Shown piece after piece: positions 17,266 through 25,041 of a stretch of 64,000 nucleotides of DNA. Both the position numbers and the translations under genes were made by a program. Position 1 is the first letter of the stretch, and every line of letters starts with the position of its first letter. The notes beneath the pieces are model-generated. The model was not told the origin of the DNA. It saw nothing but the letters and a program-made list of their open reading frames with translations, and made no database searches. The stretch covers positions 1,302,001 to 1,366,000 of the forward strand of contig NZ_VFMK01000001.1 in the NCBI RefSeq assembly GCF_006715025.1, read 5' to 3'. The DNA comes from Serratia fonticola. GTDB lineage: Bacteria; Pseudomonadota; Gammaproteobacteria; Enterobacterales; Enterobacteriaceae.

Positions 17266-18207
17266 ATGGAATTAACTATAGAACGAAAAGGTCAGTATAT
17301 ATCCGGAGTTTTTTTTGTACTGTCATTTGTGTTCCTGGCGTCAGCAAAAGAGGTTTATATAGGTCATGCAGTACAGGGTATACCTCCTTATCTTTTAGTT
17401 ATATATTGCTTTGTTCCTATATCTATATTGTTTTTTTTAATCTATTTATGGAAAAGTGGATTTGATGATTTCATTCTAGAAACAAAAAAAAACATTAAGG
17501 ATGTAGTCGCAGTTAATATATCTACATCTGTATCTTGGATTGCCTCTTTTTATGCGCTTAAATATATAGAACCATCTATTGAAAATGCCATTAATACGGG
17601 AATAGGTCCAGTAATCACTTTTATCGCTGCATTTTCTATCAATAATATTAGCCACTATAATAAAAGAGAAGTGATAAGTAGCATTGGGATTTCTTTTGCT
17701 ATCATTATCATGATAGCTATTTCATTGAGCGGCAAAAGTGGTGTTGAAAATCATTCTCATATAGATACAGTATATGGTGTGCTCTTTTGTTTTTTAACTG
17801 GACTTGGCATTGTAGGTAATACAATTTTTTCTAAAAGACTAAGCAAGTCGGGTTGTTCCACATCTTTTGTACTTACAACAAGATTCTATTTAATGCTTAT
17901 CGTTTCTTTTTTTATGCTTTTTTATACCACAACTAATATTGAACCATTGCATTTGCTCAAAGAGAATTTAGCTGGGGTTATTGTATTAACATTTTTTGGT
18001 ATTATGCTTCCACTATTTTTATTACAAAAAGGTATAGAGCGAATTGAACCTATGACTATATCGCTGTTAATTGTATTAGGTCCGATATTAACTTATACAC
18101 TCCAGTTTTTTGATGACCGATTATCTCTATCTTATTATACACTGATGGCTATTTTATTTGTTGTTGGATTTGTTGTTTATGGTATATCGTCTCAAAAGAG
18201 GTCATGA
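17266..18207 (+). CDS. EamA/DMT-family transporter
   Basis: A 313-residue inner-membrane protein with about ten hydrophobic segments in two halves, as in EamA (drug/metabolite transporter) exporters. The second half includes VYGVLFCFLTGLGIVGNTIFSKRL, and the first half contains the tell-tale YALKYIEPSIENAINTGIGPVI. ATG at 17266 with GAGGT ahead is the best start; the frame is open a little further upstream from a TTG. It probably exports the product of the operon or a toxic intermediate. It lies 83 bases after the deacylase gene and only one base before the second ligase gene. Confidence 0.85.
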   Translation: MELTIERKGQYISGVFFVLSFVFLASAKEVYIGHAVQGIPPYLLVIYCFVPISILFFLIYLWKSGFDDFILETKKNIKDVVAVNISTSVSWIASFYALKYIEPSIENAINTGIGPVITFIAAFSINNISHYNKREVISSIGISFAIIIMIAISLSGKSGVENHSHIDTVYGVLFCFLTGLGIVGNTIFSKRLSKSGCSTSFVLTTRFYLMLIVSFFMLFYTTTNIEPLHLLKENLAGVIVLTFFGIMLPLFLLQKGIERIEPMTISLLIVLGPILTYTLQFFDDRLSLSYYTLMAILFVVGFVVYGISSQKRS

Positions 18208-18208
18208 T

Positions 18209-19462
18209 ATGAAAAAATTTATTATTATTGTTGATGCATATGGACCAGCAAAAAATTACATTCCTTATTTTAATCAAAAAGGAGTTAACTGTATACATAT
18301 GCAAAGCACTATAGAACCTATATCTGCGTTAAGTCAATTCACTCCTAGTGATTATGTGTTAAATATAATACATGAGAATAACATTGATGATACGCTGAAA
18401 AAAATAAAACATGCGGAGAAGGACCTTAATGGTAAGGTTGTCGGTGTTATTGCAGGTATTGAGCCTGGAGTCATTCTTGCTGATTTACTTAGTGAACGAA
18501 TGCAATTGATATCGAATGGCACACACCTCAGCTCTGCTAGGAGAGATAAGTATCTTATGGCAGATGAATTGCACAAGAAAGGAGTTGTTGTACCTGATTT
18601 TTTTAAATCTAATAAAATTGATGATGTTATCTCATGGGTCGAAAAAAGAAATACATTTCCTGTGGTAGTAAAACCATTGAATAGTGCAGGTAGTGATGGT
18701 GTATACATTTGTGAGAGCATACAGGATGTAATAAATGCTTTCAATTACAATATTGATAAAAATAACATACTTGGAAAAATGAATGAGTATGTCCTTGTTC
18801 AATCTTTTTTAAAAGGTAGAGAGTATATTGTAAATACAGTAAGCTGTTCAGGTCATCATTTTATTAGCGATATGTGGATTTCAACAAAAAAGTTACTAGA
18901 CGGACACGGATTTATTTATGATAAAGAGGAGATTATATCTCCTGATACAGACGTTGCTCGTCAGATAACTTCATATTGTTATTCTGTACTTGATGCATTG
19001 GATATTAAATTTGGTCCCGCACATATTGAATTAATGATGACAGATACTGGCCCTATATTGATCGAGATTGGTGCAAGAATGGGGGGGGGGGTAAATACAA
19101 AAGTAACAGATTTTTGTGTAGGCCACAATCAGGTTGAGTTGACAGTAGATGCATACATTGACCCTGACAGTTTCTTTAGTAAAGTAAACAAAAAATATGA
19201 GTTGAAAAATCATGGGGTGTGGATGATATTATCATCAGAGAAATCAGGGGTGCTTATTGATATTCCATTAATATCAAAGTTAGAAAGTTTCGAAACAATC
19301 ATGAATATTAATATGAGGGTAAGAGTAGGTGATAAATTACAAAAGACCACAGACCTTAATTCATCACCTGGTAGCCTACATTTGGCACACAAAGACCAGG
19401 AGAAGATACAAGAAGAGTACAATAAAATAAAGATATTGGCTAAGAATGGGTTTGTAGTATAG
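18209..19462 (+). CDS. ATP-grasp L-amino-acid ligase-like protein (second of two)
   Basis: A 417-residue ATP-grasp ligase of the BacD/DdaF style, predicted to form a peptide bond between amino acids. The motifs in order are RRDKYLMADELHKKGV near residue 112, FPVVVKPLNSAGSDGVYIC near residue 150, QSFLKGREYIVNT near residue 204, and HIELMMTDTGPILIEIGARM up to residue 291. Three glycines coded by GGG repeats complete the last motif. The 11-G tract there (19081-19091) is striking in such an AT-rich gene, and a slip of one base would remove the last 124 residues. It is the last gene of the operon. No clear terminator follows. Confidence 0.8.
   Translation: MKKFIIIVDAYGPAKNYIPYFNQKGVNCIHMQSTIEPISALSQFTPSDYVLNIIHENNIDDTLKKIKHAEKDLNGKVVGVIAGIEPGVILADLLSERMQLISNGTHLSSARRDKYLMADELHKKGVVVPDFFKSNKIDDVISWVEKRNTFPVVVKPLNSAGSDGVYICESIQDVINAFNYNIDKNNILGKMNEYVLVQSFLKGREYIVNTVSCSGHHFISDMWISTKKLLDGHGFIYDKEEIISPDTDVARQITSYCYSVLDALDIKFGPAHIELMMTDTGPILIEIGARMGGGVNTKVTDFCVGHNQVELTVDAYIDPDSFFSKVNKKYELKNHGVWMILSSEKSGVLIDIPLISKLESFETIMNINMRVRVGDKLQKTTDLNSSPGSLHLAHKDQEKIQEEYNKIKILAKNGFVV
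19081..19091 (+). repeat. 11-base poly-G tract inside an ATP-grasp gene
   Basis: Eleven consecutive G residues encode the end of Met291, Gly292-294 and the first base of Val295. Long poly-G runs are prone to slipped-strand mispairing and are used as on/off switches in some Gram-negative bacteria. The tract lies in a conserved motif, so frame changes here would destroy the enzyme. Confidence 0.9.
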
Positions 19463-19970
19463 CTCAATTATATGGTTCATTAATATATAATTTTAAAGAT
19501 ACTTAATCCAGTTTGAATCAAAGTATTAGTCCGAACTGGATTTTAATTTCAAAAAATCTGTTGAATACCCGCAGTTGGATATCAATCGCCACTGTTTTAG
19601 GAAAACGCTTCTGCTTTTGGGCGGTAGCCAGCCAACGAGCAATAAAAGAGGTCCTGCCATTGGGGAAGCCACAGCACCGTCCTGAACAGCGGTCTTAAAC
19701 GCAACAAGAGCGCAAAAGCGATATGGGCAAGGTCGTGGGTAGTTTGATCGGGATGTGTAGCCATTGATGCCACTAAGCTGATTATAGTTGATGCTCATGG
19801 TCTATAGATGTGCAGGCAGTGGCAAGCTGAGGCCGGAGAGGGTAAAATGATTAGAATGATTGAGATTAATGCTCATAACAGAAAAATATCGTAAATTCAG
19901 ATGGTTAATTAAATGTAGGTTAAAATTAAGATTTTAGTCATAGCGCTTAAAAATACCATAAAAATCAAAT
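19463..19970. other. right end of the island, no gene identified
   Basis: This 508-base stretch between the last ligase gene and the right repeat has a base composition closer to the core genome at 19560-19800. Frames exist on both strands, including a 55-codon minus-strand frame at 19597-19764 starting MATHPDQTTHDLAH. None is recognisable. It may be the remnant of another mobile gene. Confidence 0.4.
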
Positions 19971-19989
19971 AGGAAGGAATAATGGCTAA
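19971..19989 (+). repeat. right direct repeat of the island (candidate attR)
   Basis: Exact copy of 9320-9338. Here the sequence supplies the ribosome binding site (AGGAAGG) and first codons of the intact yggL gene, so the insertion regenerated a functional yggL. Confidence 0.8.
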
Positions 19990-20308
19990 GAACCGTAGTC
20001 GTCGTTTACGTAAAAAACTGCACATTGAAGAGTTCCAGGAACTGGGTTTCTCCGTTGCCTGGCGTTTTGCTGAAGGGACCGCTGTAGAGGATATCGATAG
20101 CACCCTGGATGCGTTCATCGATGAGGTGATCGAGCCGAATGGTCTGGCGTTTGACGGCAGCGGCTACCTGCAGTGGGAAGGTCTGATCTGCCTGCAGACG
20201 ATTGGCCATTGCACCGACGAACAGCGTGAACTGGTCAAAAACTGGCTGGAAGCACGCAAGATGAGTGACGTGAAGGTCAGCGACCTGTTCGACATCTGGT
20301 GGGATTGA
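19982..20308 (+). CDS. yggL: YggL family protein (DUF469)
   Basis: A 108-residue cytoplasmic protein matching E. coli YggL in length and sequence, from MAKNRSRRLRKK to FDIWWD. YggL has been associated with ribosomes, and its basic N-terminus would suit RNA binding; a precise role is not known to me. In E. coli it follows trmB directly and overlaps it. Here it has been separated from trmB and its promoter by the island, so it must now be read from a promoter within the island's right end or from read-through. Confidence 0.95.
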   Translation: MAKNRSRRLRKKLHIEEFQELGFSVAWRFAEGTAVEDIDSTLDAFIDEVIEPNGLAFDGSGYLQWEGLICLQTIGHCTDEQRELVKNWLEARKMSDVKVSDLFDIWWD

Positions 20309-20355
20309 TCCCGCCGGATGTACTTGGCAGGTATGCCATGTGATACGTTTTACAG

Positions 20356-20382
20356 AGGGTGCCTTAACGGCACCTTTATTTT
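20356..20382 (+). terminator. terminator after yggL
   Basis: Stem GGTGCC/GGCACC with a TTAAC loop, extended by weaker pairs, is followed by TTTATTTT about 50 bases after the stop codon. Confidence 0.75.
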
Positions 20383-20506
20383 GCCCGTCGTCTTTCAAGC
20401 TGCAGCGTTGTTACCTGCACTCACTCACCCCAGCCACTTACCTAAGTAAGCGCCAGGGGATGAGCGAGTTGGGTGCCTGACTGCATCTTAAAATCCATAG
20501 GGTATA
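20380..20506 (-). repeat. ERIC element
   Basis: About 127 bases fit the ERIC consensus in reverse: CTTTCAAGCTGCAGCGTTG at the left, CACTCACCCCAGCCACTTAC in the centre and a GGGTATA end at the right. It ends 17 bases before the glsB start codon and so lies in the glsB leader. Confidence 0.8.
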
Positions 20507-20523
20507 TCTGGAGTATAAGCGCA

Positions 20524-21447
20524 GTGGGAACAACATTGGATAACGCGTTGCTGGACGAGATCCTGCAGCAGGTGCGCCCGTTGATTGGGCGGGGTTCGGT
20601 CGCTGACTACATTCCTGCACTAGCGGAAGTGGCCGCCGATCGTCTGGCCATCGCTGTCTGCACCGTTGACGGCGAGCTGTTTCAGGCCGGGGATGCGACG
20701 GAGCGTTTCTCGATCCAGTCGATCTCCAAGGTTTTGAGCCTGACGCTGGCACTGACGCGTTATCAGGAAAGTGAAATCTGGCAGCGAGTGGGGAAAGAAC
20801 CCTCCGGCCTGCCGTTTAATTCCTTGCTGCAGTTGGAAATGGAGCAGGGCAAGCCGCGTAATCCGTTTATCAACCCAGGGGCGCTGGTGGTGTGCGATAT
20901 GCTCCAGACCAGGCTTAGCGCGCCCAAGCAGCGCATGCTGGAGGTGGTGCGTCAACTGGCGGGGACCGACGATCTGTCATATGACGCGCGTGTCGCACGT
21001 TCCGAGTTTGAGCATTCCGATCGCAACGCCGCCATCGCCTACCTGATGAAGTCGTTCGGTAACTTCGAAAATGACGTGTTGACCGTGTTGCAAACCTATT
21101 TCCACTATTGCGCGTTGCGCATGAACTGTGTAGAGCTGGCCCGCAGTTTTGTTTACCTGGCCAATCAGGGGCGGACGCTTGATGGCGAACAGGTGATCTC
21201 CCCTCGTCAGGCTCGTCAGATTAATGCCCTGATGATGACCAGCGGTATGTATGATGGTGCCGGTGAATTTGCCTATCGGGTGGGGATGCCAGGCAAGTCC
21301 GGCGTGGGGGGCGGTATTATCGCCATAGTCCCTGATGAACTGTCGATTGCCGTCTGGTCACCGGAGCTGGATGCGTCCGGGAACTCATTGGCGGGAACTG
21401 CGGCACTGGAACTGTTGTCTCAACGCATTAGCCGTTCGATTTTTTAA
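20524..21447 (+). CDS. glsB: glutaminase
   Basis: A 307-residue serine-dependent glutaminase that converts glutamine to glutamate and ammonia. The beta-lactamase-like active site is in QSISKVLSL, with Ser and Lys of the SxxK motif. NPFINPGALVVCDML, the tyrosine-containing middle region and GKSGVGGGI are also conserved. It matches E. coli GlsB (308 aa). The start is a GTG at 20524, preceded by TGGAG; a longer frame from 20473 runs into the ERIC element and is rejected. yggN follows after 40 bases, as in the usual Serratia and E. coli order near yggL. Confidence 0.9.
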   Translation: MGTTLDNALLDEILQQVRPLIGRGSVADYIPALAEVAADRLAIAVCTVDGELFQAGDATERFSIQSISKVLSLTLALTRYQESEIWQRVGKEPSGLPFNSLLQLEMEQGKPRNPFINPGALVVCDMLQTRLSAPKQRMLEVVRQLAGTDDLSYDARVARSEFEHSDRNAAIAYLMKSFGNFENDVLTVLQTYFHYCALRMNCVELARSFVYLANQGRTLDGEQVISPRQARQINALMMTSGMYDGAGEFAYRVGMPGKSGVGGGIIAIVPDELSIAVWSPELDASGNSLAGTAALELLSQRISRSIF

Positions 21448-21487
21448 CCCCATCGTGGATGTTGGTGGAAGGGAGTCAGGAGAAACT

Positions 21488-22204
21488 ATGTTAAAGAGAA
21501 CCGGGTTAGCCCTGCTGTTGTTGGTTGCTTCACAGGCGCATGCCGACTATCAGTGCAGCGTCAGGCCCCAGGACGACGTGATTATCAGCCCGCAAAGTGT
21601 GCAGGTCGTTGGTGCCAGCGGCAACCTGCAGATTTCTGCCGATGGTGATGTGACGCGTAACGGGCAGGCTCTGAGCCTGAATGACAGCCAGCGTCAGAAG
21701 GCATTCAGCTATCAGAGCGCATTGCGTAAAGATTTGCCCTGGATCGATCAGGGTGCGCAGCAGCATCTGGAAAAGGCGCGGGTAGCGCTGGATAAAGTGA
21801 TCGTCCAGCAACTGGGCAGCAGCAGTAACGTACGCAATCGCCTGACCACGCTTAACGAACAGCTTAAGCAGCAGATGAATCGCATCATTGAGCACCGTAG
21901 TGATGGTCTGACGTTCCACCATAAGGCGATCGCGCAGGTGGAGCAGGACGGTCGCAATATCGTCCAGCAGAGCATGGGCGGAGTATTGCAGGACAGCCTG
22001 AACGAAATGGGCGTCAAACAGGTGGCCAACAGCAATGGTAATCCGCTGCAGGCGATTATGGGCAACCTGGGGGGATTGCAACAGGCCATCAAGAACGAAT
22101 GGAACAACCAGGAGCAGGATTTCCAGAACTTTGGCCGCGACGTCTGTCAACGCGTCACGGCGCTGGAAGCCCAGCGTAACGATCTGATTAAAGCGTTGAA
22201 CTAA
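21488..22204 (+). CDS. yggN: YggN, DUF2884 periplasmic protein
   Basis: A 238-residue protein with a signal peptide (residues 1-19, cut after SQAHA) and a mature part starting DYQCSV, as in E. coli YggN (239 aa). The middle is predicted helical, with many Gln and Asn residues, and might form a coiled coil. The function is unknown. A terminator follows directly and separates it from the convergent hemW gene. Confidence 0.9.
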   Translation: MLKRTGLALLLLVASQAHADYQCSVRPQDDVIISPQSVQVVGASGNLQISADGDVTRNGQALSLNDSQRQKAFSYQSALRKDLPWIDQGAQQHLEKARVALDKVIVQQLGSSSNVRNRLTTLNEQLKQQMNRIIEHRSDGLTFHHKAIAQVEQDGRNIVQQSMGGVLQDSLNEMGVKQVANSNGNPLQAIMGNLGGLQQAIKNEWNNQEQDFQNFGRDVCQRVTALEAQRNDLIKALN

Positions 22205-22217
22205 GATTGGACGTGTA

Positions 22218-22250
22218 ACGGGGTTCAACACGTTGAACCCCGTGTTTTAT
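22218..22250 (+). terminator. terminator after yggN
   Basis: An 11-base perfect stem (ACGGGGTTCAA with TTGAACCCCGT) with a four-base loop is followed by GTTTTATT. It lies between the convergent yggN and hemW genes. Confidence 0.85.
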
Positions 22251-23398
22251 TCCTCCGGCAAGAACAATTCCAGCAATGAATTAAGAAACAGCTTTCCATG
22301 CTCGGTGATCTGCCAATATTCCGCTGTCTCTACCAGATACCCTTTGGCCAGCGCGGTGTCCAACGGTATGCGGATCGCGCTTTCATCCAGCCCGGTATAG
22401 CGGGCGAATTCGGCTCGCGGCGCGGGCTCCAGCAGGCGGAAGCGGTTCATGAAGAATTCGAAAGGCCTATCGGCCGCAGGGACTTCATGGAACTTGTCGC
22501 GGTATTCTCCGCGCATAAAACCCCGTGGATGCTTGGTTTTGGCGGTACGTAGAATACGCCCGTCAGCAAAGCTCAGCTTACCGTGCGCTCCGCAACCGAT
22601 CCCCAGATAATCGCCGAAGCGCCAATAGTTCAGGTTGTGCTGACATTGGTAACCGGGTTTGGCATAGGCCGAAGTTTCATACTGCTGATAACCGGCGGCG
22701 CTCAGCAACTCGTGCCCTTGCTGGAAGATATCCCACAGCGCGTCATCGTCTGGCAAGACCGGTGGACGTGAACTGAACAGCGTATTGGGTTCAATGGTGA
22801 GCTGATACCATGACAGATGCGGCGGCTCCAGGGCTATTGCTTGACGCAAATCGTCCAGGGCTTCTGCCAGCGATTGGTCCGGCAGGCCATGCATAAGATC
22901 GAGATTAAAGCTGCGCAGCCCCAGACCGGTTGCCAGGTGTGCCGCTCGCTTGGCTTCGTCCGGACCGTGTATGCGCCCCAGGCGAGTTAATTTCTCTGCG
23001 CTGAAGCTTTGTACGCCAATCGAGATGCGGTTCACCCCGGCGCGCTGGTAGCCGCTGAAGCGATCGGCTTCCACGGTACCGGGATTGGCTTCCATGGTGA
23101 TCTCGGCGTCGTCAGCAACGTGAATGCGAGCGCGTACCCCATCCAACAACGCCTGCATGGCTTCTGCACTCAGCAGGCTTGGCGTACCGCCACCGATAAA
23201 GATGGTGCTGATTTCGCGATCGCTGGTGAGCGGCAAATCGGCATCCAGATCGGCCAGCAGATGCTCAACATATTCCTGATGCGGTACATCGCCCTTCAAA
23301 GCATGCGAGTTAAAGTCGCAGTATGGGCACTTCTGCACGCACCAGGGAATATGGATATACAGACTGAGAGGCGGCAGTTGCACGGCGTTAGCTGGCAT
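22247..23398 (-). CDS. hemW: HemW, radical-SAM heme chaperone
   Basis: A 383-residue radical-SAM protein that binds and inserts heme, formerly called an oxygen-independent coproporphyrinogen oxidase-like protein. The cluster motif Cx3Cx2C appears as PWCVQKCPYCDFNSH, followed by IFIGGGTPSLL and a HemN C-terminal domain. It lacks the extra features of true HemN. It matches E. coli HemW (378 aa). The start overlaps the end of rdgB by 11 bases, so the two are coupled. Confidence 0.92.
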   Translation of the reverse strand: MPANAVQLPPLSLYIHIPWCVQKCPYCDFNSHALKGDVPHQEYVEHLLADLDADLPLTSDREISTIFIGGGTPSLLSAEAMQALLDGVRARIHVADDAEITMEANPGTVEADRFSGYQRAGVNRISIGVQSFSAEKLTRLGRIHGPDEAKRAAHLATGLGLRSFNLDLMHGLPDQSLAEALDDLRQAIALEPPHLSWYQLTIEPNTLFSSRPPVLPDDDALWDIFQQGHELLSAAGYQQYETSAYAKPGYQCQHNLNYWRFGDYLGIGCGAHGKLSFADGRILRTAKTKHPRGFMRGEYRDKFHEVPAADRPFEFFMNRFRLLEPAPRAEFARYTGLDESAIRIPLDTALAKGYLVETAEYWQITEHGKLFLNSLLELFLPEE

Positions 23399-23984
23399 TG
23401 CGCATCGCTTCCAACATCAGCTTCAATGCTTTGCCACGGTGGGAGACCGCACTTTTTTCATCGCGGGTCAGTTCCGCTGCGGTGCAACCCAACTCAGGCA
23501 CATAGAAGATAGGATCGTAACCAAAACCGCCAGCACCAGCGGACTCAACGGCGATCTCACCGGCCCAGCAGCCGTGGAACACCAGTGGGGTAGGATCTTC
23601 CGCATGACGCATGTAGACCAGCACGCAATGGAACTGAGCGCCGCGTTTACCTTGTGGAACGTCTTGCAGCGCAACCAGCAGCTTTTCCAGATTTTGCCGA
23701 TCGCTGGCTTCTACACCAGCATAACGGGCGGAGTAAATCCCTGGTGCGCCACCCAATGCATCCACAGCCAGGCCAGAATCGTCGGCGATTGCTGGTAATC
23801 CGGTGATCTGCGCAGCATGGCGGGCTTTGAGAATGGCATTTTCAATAAACGTCAGGCCGGTTTCCTCGGCGGAGTCTACGCCAAGCTCGGTTTGTGCCAC
23901 CACATCCAGGCCGAAATCGGCCAGCAGATCGGCGAGTTCGCGCACTTTGCCCGGATTACCGGTGGCAAGAACGACTTTTTGCAT
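23388..23984 (-). CDS. rdgB: dITP/XTP pyrophosphatase
   Basis: A 198-residue Ham1-family enzyme that removes dITP, XTP and other non-canonical purine nucleotides from the pool. The nucleotide-binding motif VLATGNPGKVREL is at residues 5-17, IADDSGLAVDALGG is near residue 65, and SHRGKAL closes the C-terminus. Length matches E. coli RdgB (197 aa). It is upstream of hemW in the same operon. Confidence 0.95.
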   Translation of the reverse strand: MQKVVLATGNPGKVRELADLLADFGLDVVAQTELGVDSAEETGLTFIENAILKARHAAQITGLPAIADDSGLAVDALGGAPGIYSARYAGVEASDRQNLEKLLVALQDVPQGKRGAQFHCVLVYMRHAEDPTPLVFHGCWAGEIAVESAGAGGFGYDPIFYVPELGCTAAELTRDEKSAVSHRGKALKLMLEAMRNAS

Positions 23985-24011
23985 GATGATTACCTTGAAT
24001 AGTGTTCGATT

Positions 24012-24112
24012 TTACGCTTCGTACTTGGCGCCGCAGCGGCGTTGGCCGTATGTTCTCACCCGGTGACCTGGCTAACCAAGCTTCCGGGGACAATCCCATT
24101 ACTGTGGGTATA
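24012..24112 (-). repeat. ERIC-like degenerate repeat
   Basis: About 100 bases between rdgB and yggU have the ERIC landmarks in weakened form: GTACTTGG at the left, GCGTTGGCC, TTCTCACCC, CTTCCGGGGACAATCCC and a GGGTATA end. The right end overlaps the yggU stop codon. The call is tentative. Confidence 0.4.
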
Positions 24113-24392
24113 GCGCTGCGATCACGGCAGGGATCTGTTGCGGATTGATGATACGTAGTTGCTTGTGTCGCCCCAGCTCACCTTTCTCAATGATCACATT
24201 ACTTTTCGCCACCCGAAACTGCTTGGCGATAAATTTGATGAGATGGGCATTGGCCTGGCCGTCAACCGGCGGTGCCGTGATGGCGACTTTTATCTCGTCG
24301 CCATGCAGCCCAACGATCTGGTCCCGGCTGGCTTTGGGCTGAATATAAAGCCTGATAGCCAACCCGTCTAGCACCGGGGTGACCGCACTCAC
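24099..24392 (-). CDS. yggU: YggU, DUF167 family protein
   Basis: A 97-residue protein close in length to E. coli YggU (96 aa). It has the conserved RLYIQPKASRDQIVGLHGDEIKV start and the VDGQANAHLIKFIAKQF motif of DUF167. The function is unknown. It overlaps yggT by four bases (ATGA), so the two are coupled. Confidence 0.92.
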   Translation of the reverse strand: MSAVTPVLDGLAIRLYIQPKASRDQIVGLHGDEIKVAITAPPVDGQANAHLIKFIAKQFRVAKSNVIIEKGELGRHKQLRIINPQQIPAVIAALYPQ

Positions 24393-24943
24393 AGCAGATA
24401 CCAGAGCTCGCCGAACAGATCCATCCCCAGGTAGTTGATTAAATACAGGATCAGGATCACTACCATGGCGGAGAAATCAATGCCGCCCATTGCCGGGATT
24501 ACGCGGCGGATCGGAGCCATCAACGGCTCGGTGAGTTGATACATCACATAATCAATCGGGCTACGGCCCTGGCTGATCCAACTCATCAATGCCCGGATGA
24601 TCATTACCCAGAAAATCAGGTAACCGGCAGATTTGATCAGCGAGATCAGACCAAACAGCAGATTATACGGACTCAGCGACATGGCACCGCCCTGGATCAG
24701 CAGCAGCAGCGGGTATTTGATCGTCATCAACAGGAACGCCAGCAGCAAGGATGCGCTGTCTACCGGCCCCATGGAAGGGATGATACGGCGCAGTGGGCCA
24801 ACGATCGGCTGGGTGATTTTGACTACGAACTGTGAAAACGGATTATAAAAGTCGGTGCGCGTCAGTTGCATCCAAATGCGCAACAACAGCACCATTACGT
24901 AAATATCAACAACGGTTTTGACCAGGAAAGTCAGCGTTAGCAT
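24389..24943 (-). CDS. yggT: YggT family membrane protein
   Basis: A 184-residue inner-membrane protein made of two YGGT repeats. Each has paired hydrophobic helices around a conserved stretch: FSQFVVKITQPIVGPLRRIIP in the first half and LTEPLMAPIRRVIPAMGGIDFS in the second. The family is implicated in cell envelope or osmotic functions, but its role is not settled. It forms an operon with yggU downstream. Confidence 0.92.
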   Translation of the reverse strand: MLTLTFLVKTVVDIYVMVLLLRIWMQLTRTDFYNPFSQFVVKITQPIVGPLRRIIPSMGPVDSASLLLAFLLMTIKYPLLLLIQGGAMSLSPYNLLFGLISLIKSAGYLIFWVMIIRALMSWISQGRSPIDYVMYQLTEPLMAPIRRVIPAMGGIDFSAMVVILILYLINYLGMDLFGELWYLL

Positions 24944-24974
24944 GTGAGTTACCCTTCTCCTTAACTCTTGGTTA

Positions 24975-25039
24975 TATACCCTTCATACTTCAAGTTGCCT
25001 GCGCGTTGGCTCTCCTGCAACTTGAAATCCATGGGGTAT
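24975..25039 (-). repeat. internally deleted ERIC element
   Basis: About 65 bases carry both ERIC ends (TATACCC and GGGGTAT) and the flanking arms CTTCAAGTTGCCTGCGCG and CAACTTGAAATCC, but not the centre. It lies between proC and yggT and could fold into one hairpin. Confidence 0.7.
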
Positions 25040-25041
25040 CA

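Larger units (their letters stand above)
9320..19989. mobile_element. genomic island inserted at the trmB/yggL junction
   Basis: A 10.65-kb block separates trmB from yggL, which are adjacent in E. coli. It is bounded by the same 19 bases on both sides, carries an integrase remnant directly inside the left boundary, and is visibly AT-rich compared with both flanks. Gene content is a broken IS630-type transposase, a MocR-type regulator and a seven-gene biosynthetic operon. The insertion leaves the trmB stop codon and the yggL ribosome binding site and start codon intact because both lie in the duplicated sequence. With the integrase broken, the island is probably fixed in place. Confidence 0.85.

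Noticed and set aside
12432..19462. Reading the island operon as a ribosomal peptide (graspetide-type) cluster
   Set aside because: Although it has ATP-grasp ligases, no precursor with a repeated acidic/Ser/Thr core was found, and the ligases look like amino-acid ligases.
19513..19798. Frames on both strands near the right end of the island
   Set aside because: None has a recognisable product or convincing start; they may be parts of a decayed gene but cannot be named.
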